A DNA stretch of 64,000 nt. Origin: Planctomycetaceae bacterium (lineage in GTDB: Bacteria; Planctomycetota; Planctomycetia; Planctomycetales; Planctomycetaceae). The DNA is taken from the NCBI GenBank assembly GCA_021732995.1, contig JAKFWA010000090.1, positions 1 through 64,000 of the forward strand. Reading direction: 5' to 3'. Positions within the stretch are counted from its first letter, which is position 1; each line of letters opens with the position of its first letter. This document shows positions 58,497 to 64,000 of the stretch, piece by piece. The notes beneath the pieces are model-generated. The model saw only the letters and a program-made list of their open reading frames with translations, ran no database searches and was not told the origin of the DNA. The position numbers and the translations under genes are program-made.

Positions 58497-58734
58497 ATGA
58501 TTCGAACTCGATTTGTGGTGGTGGCGCTAGAAGCGCGTTGAAAAAGGCACCTATCGCGTCGATACCGCGAAACAACCTCGGGAAATTGACGTCACCACCG
58601 AGGGCCGCGACGGAACTGAGAAGGGTATTTATGTCATTGAGGGCGATGACCTGAAGCTGTGTCTCGCGACGAAGAGCGGTCAACGGCCGGGCAAGTTTGC
58701 TACCCAGAAAGGCACCGATCAGATCCTGATCGTC
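58497..58734 (+). pseudogene. Degenerate TIGR03067 gene
   Basis: From 58537 one frame encodes VEKGTYRVDTAKQPREIDVT, then GIYVIEGDDLKLCLATKSGQ and ILIVLRRA, the C-terminal half of the planctomycete TIGR03067 domain. In that frame a TAG at 58528-58530 closes the upstream side and no ATG is available. A start-like MIRTRFVVVALEAR at 58497, preceded by CGGAGAC, is in another frame and stops at once. The N-terminal half of the domain is missing. The simplest reading is an internal deletion in a former TIGR03067 gene, leaving its end joined in frame to the glycosidase that follows. Confidence 0.65.
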
Positions 58735-59823
58735 TTGCGACGCGCTGGTTCGGTGCCTGCCGAGAATCCCCCTGCGAAAGCCAATCCCGGTTCGTCAGTG
58801 AAGAACGCCCTCGCCGAAAAACCGACGGGTACCCGATCCTTCCGCATGGGCTTTACCGGCTTCGTGCCTGATATCACTCTGGAAGCCGTGACCGGCTCGC
58901 ACAAGTTCTGCCGTGAGAACGGCGACCTGCTCGCCCACCATATTGAAGGCGTACCGTGGGCCGAGGCGCTGAACGATCAACCTCTTCCGAAAGCCTTGCT
59001 GGATGACTGGCGAGGCAAAAAATCAGCGACGCCGCCAAAGGGAAAGGTTTACCTTGCGATCGCGCCCGGACGCGGTGAACTGAAGCTGTCGGACAAAGCG
59101 GGGCCTCTACCGAAGGAACTGAAGGGTAAGGCATACAATGACCCGCTCGTCCTGAAGGCGTATCTGAACTACTGCCGCAAGGCCGTTGACTTCTTCAATC
59201 CCGATTATCTGGCCATCGGGATTGAAATGAATGAGATCAATGATCAAGGCTCCAAGGTGTGGCAGAGCTATGTCACCCTGCACAAGCACGTCTATACCGA
59301 ATTGAAGAAGGAGCACCCGAAGCTGCCGATCTTTGCGTCGTGGACGCTGCACAATATGTATAAAAAGCGAGCCGGTATGTTGAAGAACTGGAAAGAACTG
59401 ATGCCGTACAATGATCAGATTGCGGTCAGCTATTATCCGTTCTTCATGCCCGACGCGGACCGCATTGCCGCTCTGGACTGGATGACGAAAGAGTTCGACG
59501 AGTTCAAGAAACCGTACGCGATGGTTGAGACCGGCGACGCTGCCGAACGCCTGCCTCTGCCCTCAGCGAAAGTCGTTATTGAAGGCAATCCGGAGAAGCA
59601 GGAAGCCTATTTACGTGCTCTACTGGCTTTGGCGCAGAAGCGTGAGTTCTCGTTCGTCGTGAGCTTTATTCATCAAGACTACGACGCCCTATGGGAGCGG
59701 ATCAAGGCCGGTGCCCCCGAGTTGTTCATGGCTTGGCGCGACTGCGGCTTGCTCGATGAAAAAGGCAATAAACGCCCCGCTTATCAAGCCTGGAAAGATT
59801 ATTTGGAACTTCCACTGAAGTAG
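58735..59823 (+). CDS. Clan GH-A-type glycoside hydrolase-like protein
   Basis: A TIM-barrel-type protein, 362 residues if counted from TTG 58735. The sequence from FRMGFTGFVPDITLEAV onward looks like a complete barrel: HIEGVPWAEALNDQ, GKVYLAIAPGRGE, FFNPDYLAIGIEMNEINDQG with the probable acid/base Glu after Asn-like context, PIFASWTLHNMYKK, IAVSYYPFFMPDADRI, YAMVETGDAAERL with the probable nucleophile Glu, and FSFVVSFIHQDYDALWERI. This resembles GH53/GH5-type clan A enzymes; the family cannot be fixed by eye. No signal peptide precedes it; the reading frame runs back into the broken TIGR03067 remnant, so its real start is unclear and the original 5' end may have been lost. Confidence 0.65.
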   Translation: MRRAGSVPAENPPAKANPGSSVKNALAEKPTGTRSFRMGFTGFVPDITLEAVTGSHKFCRENGDLLAHHIEGVPWAEALNDQPLPKALLDDWRGKKSATPPKGKVYLAIAPGRGELKLSDKAGPLPKELKGKAYNDPLVLKAYLNYCRKAVDFFNPDYLAIGIEMNEINDQGSKVWQSYVTLHKHVYTELKKEHPKLPIFASWTLHNMYKKRAGMLKNWKELMPYNDQIAVSYYPFFMPDADRIAALDWMTKEFDEFKKPYAMVETGDAAERLPLPSAKVVIEGNPEKQEAYLRALLALAQKREFSFVVSFIHQDYDALWERIKAGAPELFMAWRDCGLLDEKGNKRPAYQAWKDYLELPLK

Positions 59824-59846
59824 TAGGCACATTCCGTGGTGCAAGA

Positions 59847-61205
59847 TTACTGCGGCTTGAGTGCGCCGATGTATGCCGACTCGCCACCCGGCATTGACTC
59901 GACCCCGGCACGACTCAGCGTGCCGTCCTTCGCCGGTCGCATCAATCCGATGTCAGGCAGACTGCCATCGGACTTGCGTGGCTTGAGCAACTCGGCCTCA
60001 TCGAGACTAACAAAGTCTTGGTCCGTCAGCTTCAACTCAAGCGTAAATGAATTATCAACGACTTCACATTTGGCGGCATTGAAGTTGGTAATATCTCGGC
60101 GAGATTTATAGCTCAGATTCCGGAACAATCGATGATCGTAACCTAAGATCTCGGTTCGATTGTCCGTCAGCCGTCCCTGCATGTTGAAGTTGGTGCCGTT
60201 GCGAAAAGCCGTGTTGTTGATCCAGTCGCAGCCGCCCGGATGATGATTGGCATAGAACCCGCTCGCCTTGTTCCTGACGGCGACGCAGTTCTGTACGACG
60301 TGCCGAGGGATCGGATCCGGCAGTTCGTTCGCCGGATGAGAGCCATAGCCGCCAGCCTTGAATCCGTTGCCATTCGCCAGCGATTCGAACTTCGTTGAAT
60401 ACCCGCTATAGGCGGCCCAGCAATTCTCGAATCTCACCGCCTCGCTGGCGCTGATGCAGTCATAGCCGTCATCGCTGTTGAACCATGCCCGGCAGCCGCG
60501 AAAGATGTTTCCCGTGCTGCCTTTAGTCGGATGACACCCGAATCCGTCGACGTTCTCACCTTTGCCATTCTCGGAAGTGTAATCCCAATTATTCCACGCA
60601 TCACAATTCAGAAACAGGTTATCCGAACCACGCACATGATAAATACCAATCGCCTGACCATCATGCATGGTGAGTCGTTCAAACACGTTATGACTGCCCT
60701 GACTCTCGACGCAGATGGACTGCGTGTGCTCCATCTTTCCGACCTGCACGCCGATGATATCCAGGCCCATTAAATGGATCCACGAGCCGCTGACGTAGAA
60801 CGCGGTGCAGCGGACATCGGTGAGTTTGATCGCCGAGAAATCGAAGACCGGCGCTTCGTTCTCATACGGCCGATAGGTGATGGGTTGTCCGGGCTTGCCA
60901 CTTATATTTAACACCGTCACGCGGCCAAAAATTCCCTTCCGCTGCGTGATGTGCGCTGTGGTCATCTTGTAGACGCCGCCACGAAGATAAATCGTGTCAC
61001 CGGGAGCAGCCGCGCCCTGTGCCCGCTGCACCGTCGCGAAGGGTTTCTCCAGACTTCCCGCAGCCGTGTCGTCACCCGCTGGAGCAACGTACCATGAATC
61101 CGCCACTGCCGAGACGGCACAAGCGTGAAACAGGCCTTGCACGAGCAGACAAGCCGCGATCCAGGCCAGACCGCGTTTGGCGAACATATTGAGAATGCCG
61201 ATCAT
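59847..61205 (-). CDS. PL9-like right-handed beta-helix lyase
   Basis: A 452-residue exported protein with a signal peptide (GLAWIAACLLVQGLFHACAV to about 36). The mature protein opens SWYVAPAGDDTAAGSLEKPF then ATVQRAQGAAAPGDTIYLRG, the DUF1565-like start of PL9-type pectate/exopolysaccharide lyases. Parallel beta-helix coils follow (HNVFERLTMHDGQAIGIYHV, NIFRGCRAWFNSDDGYDCIS, FENCWAAYSGYSTKFESLAN, NNTAFRNGTNFNMQGR). SDDGYDCI and GNGFKAGG match the Ca-binding and basic-residue region of PL9 enzymes. It converges on the glycosidase-like gene 23 bases away. Pectate or a related uronic acid polymer is the likely substrate by family. Confidence 0.85.
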   Translation of the reverse strand: MIGILNMFAKRGLAWIAACLLVQGLFHACAVSAVADSWYVAPAGDDTAAGSLEKPFATVQRAQGAAAPGDTIYLRGGVYKMTTAHITQRKGIFGRVTVLNISGKPGQPITYRPYENEAPVFDFSAIKLTDVRCTAFYVSGSWIHLMGLDIIGVQVGKMEHTQSICVESQGSHNVFERLTMHDGQAIGIYHVRGSDNLFLNCDAWNNWDYTSENGKGENVDGFGCHPTKGSTGNIFRGCRAWFNSDDGYDCISASEAVRFENCWAAYSGYSTKFESLANGNGFKAGGYGSHPANELPDPIPRHVVQNCVAVRNKASGFYANHHPGGCDWINNTAFRNGTNFNMQGRLTDNRTEILGYDHRLFRNLSYKSRRDITNFNAAKCEVVDNSFTLELKLTDQDFVSLDEAELLKPRKSDGSLPDIGLMRPAKDGTLSRAGVESMPGGESAYIGALKPQ

Positions 61206-61524
61206 CTTGCTTTCCGATTCATTTACAGAGCCACTCCGTCTGCAATTTATACTCGACGTGGCACATCGAACTCCATCTCGGAAGCGACAGGCTGTTGAGG
61301 GATGTCTGGCACGACGTCATCGTGTCCATCCTGCTGAGAACCCTGTAATCCAAGGCTCGTCGAGAACGTGCCTCACGTTATTACTCAACCTGCCGACCAG
61401 AGGATAATTTGAAGAGATCGTTCCGGGCGGATAGTCTCTTGTGCACATCTCGGCGTTTCTGTTCGGGCTGCTGATTACCAGCGGCGCCGAATCGATCGGT
61501 TCTCGATTACTGCTGGAGCCCATC
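61206..61524. other. Non-coding stretch between divergent genes
   Basis: This separates the divergent lyase and TPR genes and should hold both promoters. GGAAAG precedes the lyase start and GGAG precedes the TPR start. An in-frame upstream extension of the TPR gene to 61441 has no ribosome site. I see no repeat or other structure. Confidence 0.4.
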
Positions 61525-62832
61525 ATGACGAACGCTTCTTCGTTGACGCCGCCTTCAACGACAGACTCTAACGGCGTCAAGAAACGTCGCTCGCGAGTTG
61601 AGAAGCTTGTAGTGTGGCTCTTGATCGCAGCCCTGGGATGCGTCGCTGCGTGGGAAGGTTCGCAGCGGTGGGGGTATAACCAAACGCTGTCGCAGTTGCA
61701 GTCCAGAATACAACAGGGCGACAAGGCAGATAGCCATGACCTGACCCTGGGTGAAGCCCGCCTGCTGGTTCATGGCTGGCCTGTGGAGACCATCGCACCA
61801 AGGAACCTCGGCAAGGATGTCGAACTGAAATGGCGAAGCCTCTTCAAGGAGTTTCGTATTCAAATACAGCTTGGCCAGCAGGATCTGGTGCTATCACTCC
61901 GAGCCAGCGGAGATCCGGAGGAACCTTCCGAACCGGTGCCATCCATCGAGCCGCTCGTGTCGGCCTCGATGCTGAAGGCGCATTACCTCACCGAGTTACC
62001 GTACCGTCAAATTGGTAACGCCGGGTTATCGCAATCAGACACTCCGATGTTACTCCTCGACACCAGTGAGCCGCGATACGCGCCGAACGTCAGCAGTCAG
62101 GTAGAACGCGGTGTCCTAGTTCGGGAGCTTGGCCGGCAGGCTCTGATCATCGCCGCCAGCGAAGAACTGGGTTTCGAGCTGCCACCACCGCATCGGCCCG
62201 TTTTCGCACCAGAACTGATGCGTGCGTTTCATCTGGTGCTGCGAGGCAATAAGGAGCGCGAAGAAGGTAATATTGAGTTTGCTCAGCGACTCTACGAGAC
62301 CGCGCTGCAGGCGTCGCCGAACTACACAACGGCGATCTTCCAGCGTGCTCGGCTGGCCAACACGCAGCAGCGCTGGAAAGACGCTGTCGTTGATTATCAC
62401 CATCTACTGAAACTGCTGCCCGGCGACGCGATCTGCCACTTGTTGCGCGGTCGCGTTTTCGAGATTCAGGGAGACCACGCCGCCGCTATCGCTGATTACG
62501 AAGCCGCGTTACGAACAGATCCTCGCAACGGGTCTGCACATAACAATTTGACATTTCTATACTCGGCGTGCATCGACCCCAAGTACCGCGACGCCGCCAA
62601 GGCCATCGAGCATGCCAAGGCCCTGCAGACCTGCGATGACCAACCCAAGTGGAGTCGCCAGGCCGCACTCGGCGTGGCTCACGGTGCTCTCGGAGAATTT
62701 CATGAGGCCTTCAGCCAAACGGCCGCCTCACTCCAGAAGGCTCCCTCCGAATGGCAGGAGCGATTGAGTCAACGGCGCGATCTGTTTCAGAAGCGGCAAC
62801 CCTATACTCGCTCCGGCGAGTGGTGGCGATAG
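61525..62832 (+). CDS. Anchored TPR protein
   Basis: A 435-residue protein. The ATG at 61525 has GGAG about 7 bases upstream. After a basic Ser/Thr-rich start (GVKKRRSRVEK) there is one membrane helix at about 28-45 (LVVWLLIAALGCVAAWEG). Residues 50-220 are of unknown fold. Residues about 265-420 contain TPR repeats: REEGNIEFAQRLYETALQA, SPNYTTAIFQRARLANTQQR, WKDAVVDYHHLLKLLPGDAI and GDHAAAIADYEAALRTDPRN. The bulk should be extracytoplasmic. It is followed 227 bases later by a pseudopilin-like gene, but no functional link is evident. Confidence 0.82.
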   Translation: MTNASSLTPPSTTDSNGVKKRRSRVEKLVVWLLIAALGCVAAWEGSQRWGYNQTLSQLQSRIQQGDKADSHDLTLGEARLLVHGWPVETIAPRNLGKDVELKWRSLFKEFRIQIQLGQQDLVLSLRASGDPEEPSEPVPSIEPLVSASMLKAHYLTELPYRQIGNAGLSQSDTPMLLLDTSEPRYAPNVSSQVERGVLVRELGRQALIIAASEELGFELPPPHRPVFAPELMRAFHLVLRGNKEREEGNIEFAQRLYETALQASPNYTTAIFQRARLANTQQRWKDAVVDYHHLLKLLPGDAICHLLRGRVFEIQGDHAAAIADYEAALRTDPRNGSAHNNLTFLYSACIDPKYRDAAKAIEHAKALQTCDDQPKWSRQAALGVAHGALGEFHEAFSQTAASLQKAPSEWQERLSQRRDLFQKRQPYTRSGEWWR

Positions 62833-63059
62833 GAGATTATTGAATCAGTCGCGGGGCTTGTTTTCAACCTGCGATGAATGACAGCGTTTGCATCACGATG
62901 AAATCGTACTCTACCCCTTTTTCAACAGGCTGTACGGGGCAATTCGCAGAGTGGCCCGGCGATAACTCCATCTCGCAGAATTCTACTCGTCGAATGACGA
63001 CTCGCTGCATAGAATTGCCTTCGTCTTTCCGTGGTCTTCAGGCTGGAACGGAGTGAGCA

Positions 63060-64000
63060 ATGCGCACAGCTCAACGACACAGCAATACTCAGAGGCTTGA
63101 TCGCGCAGGCCTGACGTGGCTGGATGTCCTGGTTTCTATCAGCATCACACTGACAGTAGCCGCATTGATGTTTCCGGCGATCAACCAGCAAAGGGCACCG
63201 AACAAACGAATCTTGTGTCTCAACAACATGAAGCAGTTGGTCTTGTCCGAACGCAATTTCGCGGACAGGCATCATGGCCAACTGACCTGGCTCTGCGAGA
63301 AGTATGGTGCCAATGCGGACAGTTCGGTCCTGGCACCCTGGACTTATGCCTTACTCCCGGACCTCGACAACGCAGGAATGTTGCGTGAATTCTTACAGGA
63401 CCCTCGTGCGTTCCAGAACGGCAACCCGATCTTGCTGAAGGTGCTCCAGTGCCCGGCGACATATGATACCCCTGAGTTCGGTGCGCTCAGTTACGTAGCC
63501 AACGCGGGTTACATTCGAGCCGACATTTATAATCAAACTGCGCCGGACTGGATGCTGGCCCATTCACTGACGGCCGTGAATTGGAATCAGAACGGCACGA
63601 TCGATAATGACGATCTGCAAATTGCTTTCTCAACGGGAGCGTTCTGGCCGAAGACATCGGACTCACAAGCTGAATCGGATGAAGAGAAACTCGCGTTGCT
63701 CAAACGACCGATGACACTGGACGACATCGAGTCGTACGACGGGCAACAACATACAATTCTGTTCGCCGAGAACAAGCAGGCTCGAAACTGGCAGCGGGCC
63801 GACGCGTTGCATGACTTCGCCTTCGGAGTGCCCGTGAATCCCGCCAAAGACTTCGCCGCCCCTGCTCGAGGTCGACCGCTGGATTTTACTGCTGATTTCG
63901 GAACCACTTTGAAGTTGCAGAATGCGATGACAAACAACAATCCCACCGCCAAATCCGGCACCGCCGCGCGACCCGGCTCTAATCACCTTGGAAGCAGCAT
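63060..64000 (+). CDS. DUF1559-like pseudopilin, partial
   Basis: An open frame from ATG 63060, preceded by GGAGTGAG about 5 bases upstream, to the end of the window (313 codons, no stop). Residues 17-42 (GLTWLDVLVSISITLTVAAL) are a type IV prepilin-like segment, with GLTWLDVLV in place of the usual GFTLIELLV and a basic leader before it. It continues NNMKQLVLSERNFADRHHG, matching the NLKQIGLALHNY block of DUF1559, then HTILFAENKQARNW (usual TxxxxE) and RPGSNHLGSS just before the edge (usual RPSSxHPGG). DUF1559 proteins are very abundant in planctomycetes and are thought to be pseudopilins; their function is unproven. Confidence 0.85.
   Translation, partial: MRTAQRHSNTQRLDRAGLTWLDVLVSISITLTVAALMFPAINQQRAPNKRILCLNNMKQLVLSERNFADRHHGQLTWLCEKYGANADSSVLAPWTYALLPDLDNAGMLREFLQDPRAFQNGNPILLKVLQCPATYDTPEFGALSYVANAGYIRADIYNQTAPDWMLAHSLTAVNWNQNGTIDNDDLQIAFSTGAFWPKTSDSQAESDEEKLALLKRPMTLDDIESYDGQQHTILFAENKQARNWQRADALHDFAFGVPVNPAKDFAAPARGRPLDFTADFGTTLKLQNAMTNNNPTAKSGTAARPGSNHLGSS

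Overview
The window looks like a chromosomal segment of a planctomycete, most likely order Planctomycetales. It is GC-rich and carries several families seen mainly in that phylum: DUF1587/1592/1588/1585, DUF1552, PSCyt1-DUF1549-DUF1553, DUF1501, DUF1080, DUF1559 pseudopilin-like and TIGR03067 proteins. The rRNA genes are unlinked in the planctomycete way: a tRNA-Ile, tRNA-Ala, 23S, 5S operon has no 16S gene beside it. I identified everything by reading motifs; no database search was possible.

Layout. 1-11 kb: a small SPOR-like protein, a DUF1592-type c-haem protein with its DUF1552 partner, a large TPR protein on the opposite strand, and a 1221-residue PSCyt1/DUF1549/DUF1553 protein. 11-13.4 kb: a squalene/phytoene synthase, a PP-family phosphoesterase, and a broken PiT phosphate transporter. 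13.4-15.7 kb: a perfect 47-bp palindrome, then an intact AbiEi/AbiEii type IV toxin-antitoxin pair, which is the one recognisable defence module. 15.7-26 kb: a WD40-Gfo/Idh/MocA fusion, aroB, a XerC-type recombinase, and a translationally coupled DUF1501/beta-propeller pair.

26-33 kb: an exopolysaccharide set comprising a Wza-like export lipoprotein, a Wzc-like tyrosine autokinase with a Tyr-Gly tail, and a Wzy/WaaL-like polymerase with TPRs. 32.7-41.5 kb: map-truD, an outer-membrane beta-barrel protein, an exported GIY-YIG protein, FAD-dependent glycerol-3-phosphate dehydrogenase, an unusual CsrA, a LarA/DUF2088-like protein and a DUF1080 lipoprotein. 41.8-46.1 kb: small, loosely packed genes (membrane proteins, a DUF1653 protein, a protein with a SecA-like helical segment, a dual-specificity-phosphatase-like protein). 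46.1-49.4 kb: the rRNA operon on the minus strand. 49.9-54.5 kb: dnaG-rpoD plus a membrane-anchored endonuclease/exonuclease/phosphatase-family protein. 54.8-64 kb: accessory genes including a TIGR02996-biotinyl fusion, a VOC protein, a formylglycine-generating-enzyme-like/ankyrin fusion, an AlkD-like protein, a SnoaL-like protein, a broken TIGR03067 gene joined in frame to a clan-A glycosidase, a PL9-like lyase, a TPR protein, and a pseudopilin-like gene cut by the window end.

No single large undescribed system stands out. The most unusual items are the TIGR02996-biotinyl fusion, the CsrA with an apparent internal strand duplication, the small SecA-segment protein, the exported GIY-YIG protein and the WD40-oxidoreductase fusion. 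Short inverted-repeat elements of at least three kinds lie between genes.
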